Positions 21,599 through 30,810 are shown, counted from the stretch's first letter. The stretch is DNA of 64,000 nt from Corynebacterium gallinarum (GCF_014837045.1 NZ_JACSPR010000006.1:163484-227483), one strand, 5' to 3'. Translations and numbers: made by a program. Notes: generated by a model from the sequence alone, not told the origin.

Positions 21599-22222
21599 CT
21601 AGGTGTAGAGGGCGCGTTCGGTGCCGCGCACAATGGTGCCGGGGATGACCTGCTCGACGGTGATGAGCAGGATGATTATTGCCAGCGCCCATGCCGTCAC
21701 CGCCTGGAGGCTCGGTGCCCAGCCGCCCAGGACGGTGCGCGCGAACCAGCGGACCAGCAGTCGTAGGCCCCGCGCGAGGATGATCGCCATGGCCCAGCTG
21801 ATCACGCCGATCGGAAGAACAAGTAGGAACTCCCACAGCTCATAGGCACGTGCCTCGGTCAGTTCCGCGAGTCCACGTTGCCAGCGCAGTGAGAAGATGA
21901 CGAGGGTGAGCATCCAGATCAGCAGGACGACGGTGAGGATCAGCTCTGCGCGGGCGCGGTGACGGGTGCTCAGGCTGGGTAGTTTTCCCTGTAGGCGCTC
22001 GGCCACCCGGTCCCTGCCCCAGGTGTCCCACAGGGTGAACAGCAACAGGCCCAGGCCGTAGGCGCTCGCGGCGGCCAGACCGCAGATCAGGCCCTGATAG
22101 AAGAAGGTACGGGGCAACAGTGATGGGGTCAGCCCCAGGACGAAACCGATCGCGCCGAACACCAGGACCCACGGGTGCGGGCGCCACCGGTTCAGCGTTT
22201 CAGTGTTCATGATGCCCACCAT
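21599..22222 (-). CDS. Membrane half of the split alpha/beta-hydrolase
   Basis: 207 aa ending in TAG. Four or more hydrophobic segments (about residues 17-35, 41-62, 93-111, 129-148 and 171-190) match the N-terminal membrane region (Abhydrolase_9_N type) that precedes the hydrolase domain. The next in-frame codons continue smoothly into the catalytic domain. The substrate of this family is not established; a lipid or envelope role is plausible from the membrane anchor. Confidence 0.65.
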   Translation of the reverse strand: MVGIMNTETLNRWRPHPWVLVFGAIGFVLGLTPSLLPRTFFYQGLICGLAAASAYGLGLLLFTLWDTWGRDRVAERLQGKLPSLSTRHRARAELILTVVLLIWMLTLVIFSLRWQRGLAELTEARAYELWEFLLVLPIGVISWAMAIILARGLRLLVRWFARTVLGGWAPSLQAVTAWALAIIILLITVEQVIPGTIVRGTERALYT

Positions 22223-22257
22223 TCTAGGGCCTGCTCACCTGGTGAGGGCGGGTGAGA

Positions 22258-22878
22258 TCAGGGTTCTCGTAGCCCGGTGCGGGCGTCGGCGAGTGGCTCC
22301 TCCGGGGCTGTCGTGGGATTGGCATCGACTTCCGGATGGGTCTCGAATTTCTTCCGACGGCGGTCCCGGACACCCACGGCCAGGTTCCACAACGCGTAGA
22401 GGATGAGGGCGCCGGCCGCCGTGGGCACCACGATGTCCCGTTTCTCCCCGTTGAACCAGTTATTGACCCAGCCCAGCATGGGGATCCGGTACCAGACGGT
22501 GCCGTGGATTTGGACATCACGAATCGGGGTGGCATCTGGCACATCGTTGGCATCACCCTGGGTAATGAAGCTGACAGAACCATCCGTGGAAGAGTTCTTC
22601 TCAATCACCCTGTGGGTGATCAGCTCCGATTCCCCCGAATGTACCTGGTAGGTGATCACGTCACCGATCCTGATATCGGTCGGCTCTTTCGGCTTGATGA
22701 CCACCAGATCACCCGGTTCGTAGGTCGGCCGCATCGACCCGGACAGGACAGACAGGGGCATGCCATCGACAGCGGCCGGGACCGCGACCACCAGGGCTGC
22801 GACAGCTAACACAAGGATGCTGATGCCTGTGGTGAGTCCTCTCCATACTGCACCCACAATTGAACTTTTCTCATTCAT
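22258..22878 (-). CDS. SipW-type signal peptidase I
   Basis: 206 aa, two membrane segments (about 15-36 and near 140-160). Catalytic Ser48 lies in SGSMRPTYEPGD, and His89 in ITHRVI takes the place of the Lys used by ordinary bacterial signal peptidases, as in the archaeal/ER/SipW branch. GDANDVPD completes the conserved box. It probably cleaves the alternate signal peptide of the protein encoded immediately upstream (22995-23579), about 116 bp away on the same strand. Confidence 0.9.
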   Translation of the reverse strand: MNEKSSIVGAVWRGLTTGISILVLAVAALVVAVPAAVDGMPLSVLSGSMRPTYEPGDLVVIKPKEPTDIRIGDVITYQVHSGESELITHRVIEKNSSTDGSVSFITQGDANDVPDATPIRDVQIHGTVWYRIPMLGWVNNWFNGEKRDIVVPTAAGALILYALWNLAVGVRDRRRKKFETHPEVDANPTTAPEEPLADARTGLREP

Positions 22879-22994
22879 GGGTCATCCTTCCTGGAAAGTG
22901 GCGAAGAAAGGCAATGACCACCACTGTCACTGGCGTGGCACTGGTGGTCATTGGTCATCTTCGAGCTACATTATCTCAACTGGTTGAACCAGAT

Positions 22995-23579
22995 CTAGAT
23001 GGCCGGATTGGCATCGGTCTGAGTGAGGGCCAGGGCCATACCCGAAAGATTCACCTTGCCCAATTGGGAGTCATTGGTAGAGCCTTCGAAGGGGAAGTCG
23101 ATGGTGACGGTGGCGTTCACAGTACCTGTTGTATTCTCCTCGAACTCGTAGGTAGTGGCATCCACTTTAGTAACACCCCCCGGTAAGGTCTCACCGAGAC
23201 TGATCTCAGCCTTGTTGAAGAGCTGGGTAGCGAGATTCGAGTCAGCCGACCCCTCGTCGTTATTGACCGGTGTGATCGCTCCAGGGGTTAGCTTGAGCGT
23301 TGCCTCGAGATCATCACCCTCAGTCGTGTAGGTGATCGCCTGGGTGAACACCAGGGTGTCACCCGGCACAACCTTAACGGCATCAATATTAGTCCCAACC
23401 GGCACAGTGTTGAGAGTCCATGTTCCTGCTTCTCCTTCTTTCAGAGCCAGGTTACCGGCGGCAATCCCCTGATCAGGCTGAGTCACGTTGTCGTTCCACG
23501 ACATGAACGTTCCGCCGCCACCAACGAGGAGGAGCGCTGCAGCTGCGGCAGCGATGGCACCCTTGGTCATCTTTTGCAT
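22995..23579 (-). CDS. Secreted protein with SipW-type alternate signal peptide
   Basis: 194 aa from ATG 23579, chosen because GGAAGGA precedes it; the longer frame to 23759 has no such site. The N-terminus MQKMTKGAIAAAAAALLLVG followed by GGGTFMSWND is the alternate-type signal seen on TasA/camelysin-like proteins and partners of SipW peptidases. The mature part is acidic and Thr/Val-rich, suggesting a beta-rich surface protein. It sits just upstream of the SipW-type peptidase on the same strand. Role unknown; matrix or fibre subunit is only an inference. Confidence 0.8.
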   Translation of the reverse strand: MQKMTKGAIAAAAAALLLVGGGGTFMSWNDNVTQPDQGIAAGNLALKEGEAGTWTLNTVPVGTNIDAVKVVPGDTLVFTQAITYTTEGDDLEATLKLTPGAITPVNNDEGSADSNLATQLFNKAEISLGETLPGGVTKVDATTYEFEENTTGTVNATVTIDFPFEGSTNDSQLGKVNLSGMALALTQTDANPAI

Positions 23580-23764
23580 TTTGATCGTATTCCTTCCACA
23601 ACGGGGGTTCGCAGCTGAAAAGTGCTCCGCTGGGAATCCGTTTCGTTGGCCCACCGGGTTCGGTGGGTCCGTGTGTCGGGAAGCCAATTGAGGAGTGCCG
23701 TCTCGCAGTGATCCGATGTGCAGTCCGCGTAAGATTTTTATTTCTCCGGGACTTCCCATGTCTA

Positions 23765-23793
23765 ATAATAGCCATGGTGCTTCATCAAAAACA
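23765..23793 (-). promoter_or_regulatory. Candidate promoter of the SipW locus
   Basis: Minus strand TTGTTT, 18 nt, TATTAT within an AT-rich block about 190 nt upstream of the secreted-protein start. This leaves a long untranslated leader. A -35/-10 match by eye only. Confidence 0.35.
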
Positions 23794-23873
23794 ACTGATA
23801 CAACACTGAAAGATGGTTAGTTTTGTCACCATATGCAAATAACCAATCTATTAACATCCATTTAATAGATGGG

Positions 23874-24587
23874 CTAGAATATCCCCGCTGCCTGGGTAAT
23901 CACCATGACCGAGCCAATGAGGGAAATCGTCACTGATCCAAGGAAGATCAACCGTCGGTTCAGATGCCTGTTTACCACGCTTGACAGGAAAAACCCAGCA
24001 ATCACTGCCGGCGCATACAGCAGCGCCGCCCGCAGATGCATCGACTCGAGCGCGCCAGCACCAGTCAGCAGCGCAATCGAGATGGCACTGCCGATCACGA
24101 AACACACCGAGAGCGTCCCCCGCACTCGCTCTGGCGACATGGACCGCATGATCAACGCCAGGGGCGGGCCACCGATCGCGGTGGTGGTCCCCAGGAACCC
24201 TCCCGATGCGCCGGCAATGAAGGAATTTTTCCGCCCATGCCCCGGCGACCACCCCACGAGACTGACCAGCGTCCCCAGGATCACCGCAGCAGCCAGGATG
24301 ATCTTCAACCCCGCCACTGGCATGGCCACCACCGCCCATGTACCCAGCACTGAACCGGGCACCCTCCCGAGCAGTGACCAACCCACCACGGGCCACTCCA
24401 CCGCTCCCCTGTCGCGGGCCCAGGTCGCCAGGGAGAATCCGAAGGCCAACAGGAGGATCAGACCGGGCAGCAGGTCAGGTCGCATGAGGGCGATGATCGG
24501 GGCCGCGAGCATCCCCAGGCCGAAACCGATCGCGCCCTGCGCACACGCGGCCACGAATAACAGCACGCCGATGAATATTGTTTCCAC
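23874..24587 (-). CDS. TSUP-family (TauE/SafE-like) membrane exporter
   Basis: 237 aa with about seven to eight hydrophobic segments and the family's repeated glycine-rich pattern (AQGAIGFGLGMLAAP near residues 16-30; GGFLGTTTAIGGPP near 128-141, the second half-repeat). Such proteins move sulfite, sulfoacetate or other small sulfur/organic anions across the inner membrane; the substrate here cannot be told. Lies alone, 115 bp past the -10 side of the SipW locus. Confidence 0.85.
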   Translation of the reverse strand: METIFIGVLLFVAACAQGAIGFGLGMLAAPIIALMRPDLLPGLILLLAFGFSLATWARDRGAVEWPVVGWSLLGRVPGSVLGTWAVVAMPVAGLKIILAAAVILGTLVSLVGWSPGHGRKNSFIAGASGGFLGTTTAIGGPPLALIMRSMSPERVRGTLSVCFVIGSAISIALLTGAGALESMHLRAALLYAPAVIAGFFLSSVVNRHLNRRLIFLGSVTISLIGSVMVITQAAGIF

Positions 24588-24836
24588 ACAGGCAGCGTAC
24601 CCAGCCCCCGCCTCGAAACTGTCAGACCATTGATATAACGATCAAAGAGGAATCACTCCGGGCCGTTTTCTACATAGATACATGGCACCGTCAGCTGGAG
24701 ACGATGACGGGTGAGCTAGTGATGCCACTGGAGGTTGATAATCACCGTTCCGATAGCGATGAGATGGTAGACATCGCGGGGCCATGCCCAACCCGGGGGC
24801 CCACATGTGCTCTATGGCAGCCCGAAGGTTCCGCCA

Positions 24837-25454
24837 TTATTTGTAGGTGAAGTCCAGATCCACCTCGTCGTCGATTTCCAGGATCAGGTCCCAGAAGAAA
24901 TCTTCTGTCTGCCGCTCCAGGATCTGACGGTTATCGTCGATGATTTCCCCGACCTTGTTGCTGTCCATGATCTGGGTGACCACCTCACCGGTGTCGATAT
25001 CCTCGGTGCCGAAGCTGAGCCAACCTCTCTCCTCATGGACTGTATCCATGACCACATCGTCATAACCGATGAACTCGAACTCCGGAATGACGATCTCATA
25101 CCTGTTGTTGAGTTTGGATCTGATGATCACATCGTCGCCGCTGATACCCAACTTGCTCTTGTAGCGGTATTCGATGAGTTCGCTTTTCCCGCTGCCCCAC
25201 ATCCGGCGATCACCGAACACCTTGCGGTGGTTTTCCACCTCGTGGATACCAGTCGTGGTGGCCGACATGAGCACAATCTCTTTGTCCAATTCCAGCGCGA
25301 TGATCGCCTGGGTGTCCCTGGTCCGGTCAAAAGGCTCGGGCACCTCCTCCTCCCTGGTCACGAAAAAGATGGCGGCCGAAGCTATCGCAGCTACGAGCAC
25401 CACCACTGTGAGAAGCTTTGATATCCGCAGCCATGACAACATCACCAGTAACAC
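24837..25454 (-). CDS. Membrane-anchored DUF4230-like protein
   Basis: 205 aa. One N-terminal membrane segment (about 12-32), then an acidic outside domain rich in alternating beta-type residues. The pattern ALELDKEIVLMSATTTGI.. and YRYKSKLGISGDDV fits DUF4230, whose role is unknown. No enzyme motif seen. The 249 bp downstream, to the TSUP gene, hold no gene I can support. Confidence 0.55.
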   Translation of the reverse strand: MLLVMLSWLRISKLLTVVVLVAAIASAAIFFVTREEEVPEPFDRTRDTQAIIALELDKEIVLMSATTTGIHEVENHRKVFGDRRMWGSGKSELIEYRYKSKLGISGDDVIIRSKLNNRYEIVIPEFEFIGYDDVVMDTVHEERGWLSFGTEDIDTGEVVTQIMDSNKVGEIIDDNRQILERQTEDFFWDLILEIDDEVDLDFTYK

Positions 25455-25585
25455 CGGCCTTCATTTAGATAAACACAGGAAATATTAATGTTTATTGTAA
25501 TGTCATCACAGGAACTTTTAGCACTTCTCCTGCGCTGCAGAGATATTTCCCACACTCCCTGAATCCATGGTCACCAGGTCAAGTA

Positions 25586-26281
25586 TCAACCCCCCTTGGA
25601 GGCAACAAACTTCTCGACCAGCTCACGGGTCCGGCCGAGCTCCTCGGCGTCCGCTATCAGTCCCTGCAGTTCGGAGGTGGTGATGGCGCCGCTGGCCCAG
25701 TTGAGGATTTCGCGGTCGGCACGGCTGAAGGTGGGGTTGCGGTAGATGGGAACGATGTTCTGGGGCAACCCGTTGGCGGTGGGACATCCCTGGGCGTTGG
25801 AGGGGTCTGCGGTGTCGAGGTGGGAAGGAAGCGACCCGATCAGTGCATCGAAGGTGCGGTCGCGCCATTCACCTGAGTTGATATCGGTCTCCCCCGCCTC
25901 GACCGCCGCGAGGTACTCCTCTTCCAGCTCCCCGGCCAGCACGGGGTTGACCACCTCCAGGAGAGCACCGGTGCATCCGACCACCAGGTCGGCGGTACCC
26001 TCGTTGAGGGGGCCTAAGGGATCCGCGCTCAGGTTGTCCTCGTGTCGGATCACGGCGAACCGTTCCCGGTTTCCCAGGACGGTCTTGTAGACCTCACTGA
26101 CCACGTTGTGTCCCAGGTAGTCAGGATCGACAGCGATGTAGAGGTTCTCCTTCTGCTCCGCCACCTGCCGGGGATGTGGTTCGAACCTGTTGGGGTCCAC
26201 GCTGCCGCAGGCCACCAGCATCCCCGAGCCCAGCACCGCCACGAGACCCAGGACAGTCTTCTTCACACCCGTCGTTCTCAT
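25586..26281 (-). CDS. Secreted lipoprotein, possibly solute-binding
   Basis: 231 aa. Signal peptide with lipobox LVAC (Cys25), so lipid-anchored outside the membrane. The mature part (ENLYIAVDPDYLGHNVVSEVYKTVLG..., ADLVVGCTGALLEVVNP) resembles a periplasmic-binding fold of the glycine-betaine type (OpuAC-like), but no permease or ATPase is next to it. Function unassigned. Confidence 0.65.
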   Translation of the reverse strand: MRTTGVKKTVLGLVAVLGSGMLVACGSVDPNRFEPHPRQVAEQKENLYIAVDPDYLGHNVVSEVYKTVLGNRERFAVIRHEDNLSADPLGPLNEGTADLVVGCTGALLEVVNPVLAGELEEEYLAAVEAGETDINSGEWRDRTFDALIGSLPSHLDTADPSNAQGCPTANGLPQNIVPIYRNPTFSRADREILNWASGAITTSELQGLIADAEELGRTRELVEKFVASKGG

Positions 26282-26303
26282 AGCGGGTTACTTTACCCTG
26301 CCC

Positions 26304-26822
26304 CTACTGCTGCGGGTGGCCCAGTTCTCCCATGTTGCGGGCGATCATGTCGCGGGCCTCACGGGCACGGTCGGGACGGCACAGGATGTCATAGCGTCCC
26401 GCCACGATCTGGGTGGCGGAGGTGAAATCCCTCTTGCCCCGGGATGCCCAGTACGGCACCGCCGCCAGCACCACACCGAAGACCACACCCATGACCAGGC
26501 CTGTGAGCAGGGAGGAGAACCAGAAGTTGGACACCAGGCCCATCACCAGGCCGAAGAACAGTCCCAGCCACGCACCGGAGGCGGCACCACCGGCGAGCAC
26601 ACGCCCCCAGGTCAGTCGACCGGTGACGGTTTCCACCTCCATCAGGTCCACGCCCACGATGGTCAGCTCAGCAACGGGGAATTCATTGTCGGAGAGCATA
26701 TCCACCGCCCGCTGTGCCTCCTCATAGGTCTGGAAGCTGCCCACGGGCCACCCCTCTGGCCGTTTCTTCAGGCCCAGTTCGGTCCTGTTGGTGCCCCCGG
26801 ATCCGGTTGCCTGCATCGCCAT
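26304..26822 (-). CDS. General-stress-protein-like membrane protein
   Basis: 172 aa. The N-terminal half (GSFQTYEEAQRAVDMLSD.. VAELTIVGVDL) is the GSP17M/YflT-type domain. Two glycine-rich hydrophobic segments follow (about 78-98 and 104-126), ending in a short basic tail. AAGGGTG lies about 7 nt before the ATG. No molecular function is established for the family. Stop of this gene and start of the upstream lipoprotein lie 22 bp apart. Confidence 0.7.
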   Translation of the reverse strand: MAMQATGSGGTNRTELGLKKRPEGWPVGSFQTYEEAQRAVDMLSDNEFPVAELTIVGVDLMEVETVTGRLTWGRVLAGGAASGAWLGLFFGLVMGLVSNFWFSSLLTGLVMGVVFGVVLAAVPYWASRGKRDFTSATQIVAGRYDILCRPDRAREARDMIARNMGELGHPQQ

Positions 26823-26948
26823 TGATTCATCACCCTTATCTCACTATCAATCTATTTCCCTATACACAGTGAAAACGGCCCAGCCAGCGCAAAGGTTCCC
26901 ACCCCTGACCGCATCGCGCCGCGGGGAGGTCGGGGCGTCGTAAAGCGT

Positions 26949-26954
26949 TAAGCT
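26949..26954 (+). promoter_or_regulatory. -10 element for a leaderless start
   Basis: TAAGCT, then 7 nt, then ATG at 26962. Spacing puts the transcription start at or beside the A of ATG, and no ribosome-binding site is present. Confidence 0.5.
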
Positions 26955-26961
26955 GTGTGAC

Positions 26962-28257
26962 ATGAGAGGAATTACCCGACTGTACGCAGGCCGTCTCGCC
27001 GGGATGGTGGTGCGTGGCCCCGACACCGACGTGATCGGGCGTGTGCGCGATGTCGTGGTCACGATCCGCTCCGGCGGCCAGGATTCCCGCGTGCTCGGCC
27101 TGGTGGTGGAGCTGGTGAACAACAAGCGGCGCATCTTCCTGCCGATGCTGCGCATCGCGGCGATCGAACCGAAGGACGTCAATCTGATCTCCGGGTCGGT
27201 GTCGCTGCGTTCCTTCAAGGCCCGCACGGGTGAGCTGCAGGTTCTGGGTGACATCATCGGCACGAAGGTGCACACGGATGATCCCGAGCTGGAGCAGCTG
27301 CACGGTCGCGCCGTGGAGATCGCCGATGTGGAGCTGGAGCAGACCCGCACCCGTGACTGGGTCATCTCCCGGGTTGCGCTGATCGGTGAACGCCCCAAGT
27401 TCGGGCGTCGTCCCGCGCTGTACATCGCGCCGTGGAGCCACGTGCACGGCATCACCGCCGGCGGTACCGGGGAGACCAACCAGACCGCCGAGCTTATCGC
27501 CGGTTTCGAGGACATGCGTGCGGCCGACGTGGCCAAGCAGCTCTACGGCCTGCCGAAGTCCCAGCGCGACGTGGTCGCCGGGGAGCTTGACGACGAACGA
27601 CTCGCCGATATTCTCCAGGAGCTCAGCGAAGACCGTCAGGCCGAGCTGATTGAAACCCTCGACATCGAACGCGCCGCCGATGTGCTGGAGGAGATGGACC
27701 CCGATGATGCCGCCGACCTCCTCGGTGAGCTGCCCGAGGACAAGGCCGGTGTCCTGCTGGAACTGATGGACCCGGAGGAATCGGCACCGGTGCGCAGGCT
27801 CATGAGCTTCAACCCCGACACCGTCGGCGCCCTGATGACCCCCGAGCCGCTCATCATGGATCCCTCCACCACCGTTGCCGAGGCCCTGGCCATGGCACGC
27901 AACCCTGATTTTCCGACCTCCCTGGCCTCCCTGGTGTTTGTGGTGCGTCCCCCCACCGCCACACCCACCGGCAAGTACCTGGGGTGTGTGCACCTGCAGA
28001 AACTGCTGCGGGAACCCCCCTCCAGCCTGGTCGGCGGCATCCTGGATCCCGACCTGCCCCCGCTGTACGCCAATGATTCCCAGGAGACCGCAGCCCGGTT
28101 CTTCGCCACTTATAACCTGGTGTGCGGCCCCGTCCTGGATGAGAACGGACACCTGCTCGGCGCGGTGGCCGTTGATGACCTGCTGGACCACATGCTGCCC
28201 GAGGACTGGCGCGATGCCGGTATCCGCCCCGGCGTGAAGGAGGAGACCCTTGGCTGA
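26962..28257 (+). CDS. Soluble MgtE-like protein with PRC-type and CBS domains
   Basis: 431 aa. The N-terminal part (about 1-160) resembles two PRC-barrel-like units (GRLAGMVVRGPDTDVIGRV..). Next is the acidic MgtE N superhelix (VAKQLYGLPKSQRDVV.. to LLELMDPEE, about 190-275) and a CBS pair (about 290-420). The membrane channel of true MgtE is missing, so it cannot itself transport Mg2+; it may sense Mg2+ or nucleotides for a partner. It ends overlapping the DUF1003 membrane gene by 8 nt, a natural partner. Confidence 0.8.
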   Translation: MRGITRLYAGRLAGMVVRGPDTDVIGRVRDVVVTIRSGGQDSRVLGLVVELVNNKRRIFLPMLRIAAIEPKDVNLISGSVSLRSFKARTGELQVLGDIIGTKVHTDDPELEQLHGRAVEIADVELEQTRTRDWVISRVALIGERPKFGRRPALYIAPWSHVHGITAGGTGETNQTAELIAGFEDMRAADVAKQLYGLPKSQRDVVAGELDDERLADILQELSEDRQAELIETLDIERAADVLEEMDPDDAADLLGELPEDKAGVLLELMDPEESAPVRRLMSFNPDTVGALMTPEPLIMDPSTTVAEALAMARNPDFPTSLASLVFVVRPPTATPTGKYLGCVHLQKLLREPPSSLVGGILDPDLPPLYANDSQETAARFFATYNLVCGPVLDENGHLLGAVAVDDLLDHMLPEDWRDAGIRPGVKEETLG

Positions 28258-28804
28258 CTACAGCCGCTCGGACCTGGACACCCCCCTGGTCGGCACCAAG
28301 CGCAGACGGTTCAAATTCGACGACGACACCATCGGTGCGTACGCGGAGAAAGTCGCCCGTTTCTTCGGCACGGGACAGTACCTGTTCTGGCAGACGATCT
28401 TCGTGATCATCTGGATCATGCTCAACATCGGCGGTTTCGCCTGGAACTGGGACCCCTACCCCTTCATCCTGCTCAACCTGGCGTTTTCCACCCAGGCCGC
28501 CTACGCCGCGCCTTTGATCCTGCTGGCGCAGAACCGTCAGGAGGACCGCGACAAGTCCACCATCCTGGCCGACCGTCGACGAGCCGAGGAGACCAAGGCC
28601 GACACCGAGTTCCTCACCCGAGAACTCGCCGGTGTCCGCCTGGCCGTCGGTGAGATGGTCACCCGTGACTATCTCCGCCACGAGCTGGATGATCTACGTG
28701 GTTTCCTCGAGCGTCTGGAGGCCAAGCTCGATGACGCGGTGGCCTCCCGCAATGACGATCCCCATGACCTCAACGCACCGACCCAGGGCGATGTTGTCGA
28801 CTAG
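28250..28804 (+). CDS. DUF1003 membrane protein
   Basis: 184 aa, TTG start at 28250 supported by AAGGAGG 6 nt upstream and overlap with the preceding stop. Two membrane segments (about 45-68 and 72-92) in the DUF1003 pattern (FFGTGQYLFWQTIFVIIW.., WDPYPFILLNLAFS..QAAYAAPLI), then a helical cytoplasmic tail likely to coil (about 95-165). Function unknown; coupling to the MgtE-like protein suggests a shared complex. Confidence 0.85.
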   Translation: MADYSRSDLDTPLVGTKRRRFKFDDDTIGAYAEKVARFFGTGQYLFWQTIFVIIWIMLNIGGFAWNWDPYPFILLNLAFSTQAAYAAPLILLAQNRQEDRDKSTILADRRRAEETKADTEFLTRELAGVRLAVGEMVTRDYLRHELDDLRGFLERLEAKLDDAVASRNDDPHDLNAPTQGDVVD

Positions 28805-28814
28805 CCTTTAGGAC

Positions 28815-29573
28815 ATGACTACTGCTACCCCATGGGCGGATGCCTTTGACCACCTCGGGTGGGATCTGCCACAGATCCTGGAAAATGATCACGCGGAACT
28901 GGCGGTGGCCTATCTCCAGGAATACTTCGCCACCGATCCACACGCTGGCCCCATGTACACCGGTTCCTTGTTCGAGAGACTAGGCGGGGGCGGTGATGCA
29001 AAGCCCGTCCGCGATGAGATCACCCGCGATGATCTGCTCTCCCTCTCCTTACTGGATGTTCCGGTTCCCGGACTGCAGGTGGCCCAGTTGCTCGAACCGC
29101 CGGAGCGCGCCGGGAGCATCGACCTCAAGGGGGTGGTGACCCGCGAGCTCACCGCCTATGAGCTTCCCTATGATCTGAAGCGGATCAGGAAGATTCTTGA
29201 ATCGATTCCTACCGATGTGGGCCTGAGCTCGAAGAAGGCCACGGAGCACCTCGATGCCGGGAACCTGCTGTGGACAGCTCTGCGACGCCGCGGGTTCGGC
29301 CCCTCGCGGGTGAGCAAACTCATCGCCCGCAAACGCCCCAAGCTCTTCCCCATCATCGATTCCGTCATCGAGCGCGAACTGAACACCGACAGCGTGGGGT
29401 TCTACGAGAACCTCCACACCGTTCTCCGTGCGGAGGACAAGGCCCTGTCCAGGCACCTCAAGAGCATCCGTGCCGAGGCCGCCCACCAGCCCGGCAACTG
29501 CGCCCTCGCGGCCCTGAGCACCATCCGGGTCCTTGATGTCGTGGTGTGGATGGCTGCCCGCAAACGGACTTAG
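28815..29573 (+). CDS. DUF6308-like protein
   Basis: 252 aa, no signal or membrane segment. The stretch LIARKRPKLFPIIDSV (about 173-188) is the conserved core of DUF6308 proteins, which often sit beside DNA-related genes and look related to helix-hairpin-helix folds; function unknown. A TAGCCT -10 lies 7 nt before the ATG, so it is probably leaderless. Only 32 bp separate it from mrp. Confidence 0.6.
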   Translation: MTTATPWADAFDHLGWDLPQILENDHAELAVAYLQEYFATDPHAGPMYTGSLFERLGGGGDAKPVRDEITRDDLLSLSLLDVPVPGLQVAQLLEPPERAGSIDLKGVVTRELTAYELPYDLKRIRKILESIPTDVGLSSKKATEHLDAGNLLWTALRRRGFGPSRVSKLIARKRPKLFPIIDSVIERELNTDSVGFYENLHTVLRAEDKALSRHLKSIRAEAAHQPGNCALAALSTIRVLDVVVWMAARKRT

Positions 29574-29605
29574 GTCTTGGACGTGGTGCGGACTATGCTA
29601 TTTAG

Positions 29606-30733
29606 GTGATGTCTCAAGTAACCGAATCCGCTGTCCGCAGCGCGCTGTCCCGCGTAGAGGATCCAGAGATCGGGAAGCCCATCACGGAGCTCGGAATGGT
29701 CAAGTCTGTGGCCATCGATGGCTCCGATGTGCAGGTAGAGGTCTACCTGACCATCGCGGCTTGCCCGATGAAGACCACCATCGTCTCCAACACGGAGGCG
29801 GCGGTGAAAGATATTGAGGGCGTGGGCACTGTCCAGGTCACCACTGATGTCATGAGCGATGAACAACGCCGTGAACTCCGGGTGAGCCTGCGTGGCAACA
29901 CCGCCGACCCGGTCATCCCCTTCGCCCAGCCCGGATCCACCACCCGCGTGTACGCGGTGGCCTCCGGCAAGGGAGGGGTAGGCAAATCCTCCATGACCGT
30001 CAACCTTGCCACCGCCCTGGCCGCCAAGGGTCTGTCCGTGGGTATCCTCGACGCCGACATTTACGGCCACTCCGTGCCGGGTATGCTCGGTTCCGACGCC
30101 CGGCCCCACCAGGTCGACGACATGATCATGCCCCCGCAGGCTCACGGCGTGAAGATGATCTCCATCGCCCACTTCGTCGAGGGCAACGCACCGGTGGTGT
30201 GGCGTGGCCCGATGCTGCACCGTGCCATCCAGCAGTTCCTCTCTGATGTGTTCTGGGGTGACCTGGACATCCTCCTGCTGGATCTCCCCCCGGGAACAGG
30301 CGACATCGCCATCACCATCGCCCAGCTGCTCCCGAATGCCGAGCTGCTGATCGTGACCACCCCGCAGGCGGCTGCCGCTGATGTGGCCGAGCGCGCCGGT
30401 TCGATCTCCCTGCAGACCAACCAGAAGGTCGCCGGTGTCATCGAGAACATGTCCGCCATGGTGATGCCCGACGGCTCCACCATGGAGGTCTTTGGTTCCG
30501 GTGGTGGCGAGAAGATCGCCCAGCGTCTCAGCATGCTCACCGGTGAGGATGTCCCCGTCCTGGGATCGGTGCCGCTGGATCCGTCCCTCCGCGTGGGCGG
30601 AGATGTGGGCAACCCCATCGCGATCTCCGAACCGTATTCCCCCACCACCGCGGCGATCAACGCCATCGCCGACGCCCTGGCCAAGCGCAAGGTGTCCATC
30701 GTGGGCAAGACCCTCGGGTTGGGCGTTAAATAA
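29606..30733 (+). CDS. mrp: Mrp/NBP35-type Fe-S carrier P-loop ATPase
   Basis: 375 aa from GTG 29606 (TATGCT -10 six nt before; ATG 29609 is possible). The N-terminal MIP18/DUF59 domain (about 1-95) is followed by a deviant Walker A SGKGGVGKSS (about 125-134) and DADIYGHSVPG. The usual CxxC of bacterial Mrp after IENMS is absent (VMPDGST in its place), as I recall from other actinobacterial Mrp proteins. Likely assembles or delivers Fe-S clusters in the cytoplasm. A good terminator follows. Confidence 0.9.
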   Translation: MMSQVTESAVRSALSRVEDPEIGKPITELGMVKSVAIDGSDVQVEVYLTIAACPMKTTIVSNTEAAVKDIEGVGTVQVTTDVMSDEQRRELRVSLRGNTADPVIPFAQPGSTTRVYAVASGKGGVGKSSMTVNLATALAAKGLSVGILDADIYGHSVPGMLGSDARPHQVDDMIMPPQAHGVKMISIAHFVEGNAPVVWRGPMLHRAIQQFLSDVFWGDLDILLLDLPPGTGDIAITIAQLLPNAELLIVTTPQAAAADVAERAGSISLQTNQKVAGVIENMSAMVMPDGSTMEVFGSGGGEKIAQRLSMLTGEDVPVLGSVPLDPSLRVGGDVGNPIAISEPYSPTTAAINAIADALAKRKVSIVGKTLGLGVK

Positions 30734-30766
30734 CACCCGTTAAATAACACCACCCCGGATACGCCA

Positions 30767-30810
30767 GAAGCCAGCGCCTCCTCACCACGAGGATGCGCTG
30801 GCTTCTTTTT
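30767..30810 (+). terminator. Rho-independent terminator after mrp
   Basis: AGAAGCCAGCGC pairs with GCGCTGGCTTCT around a 17-nt loop, followed by TTTTTAA. It lies between convergent mrp and tatB. Confidence 0.9.
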
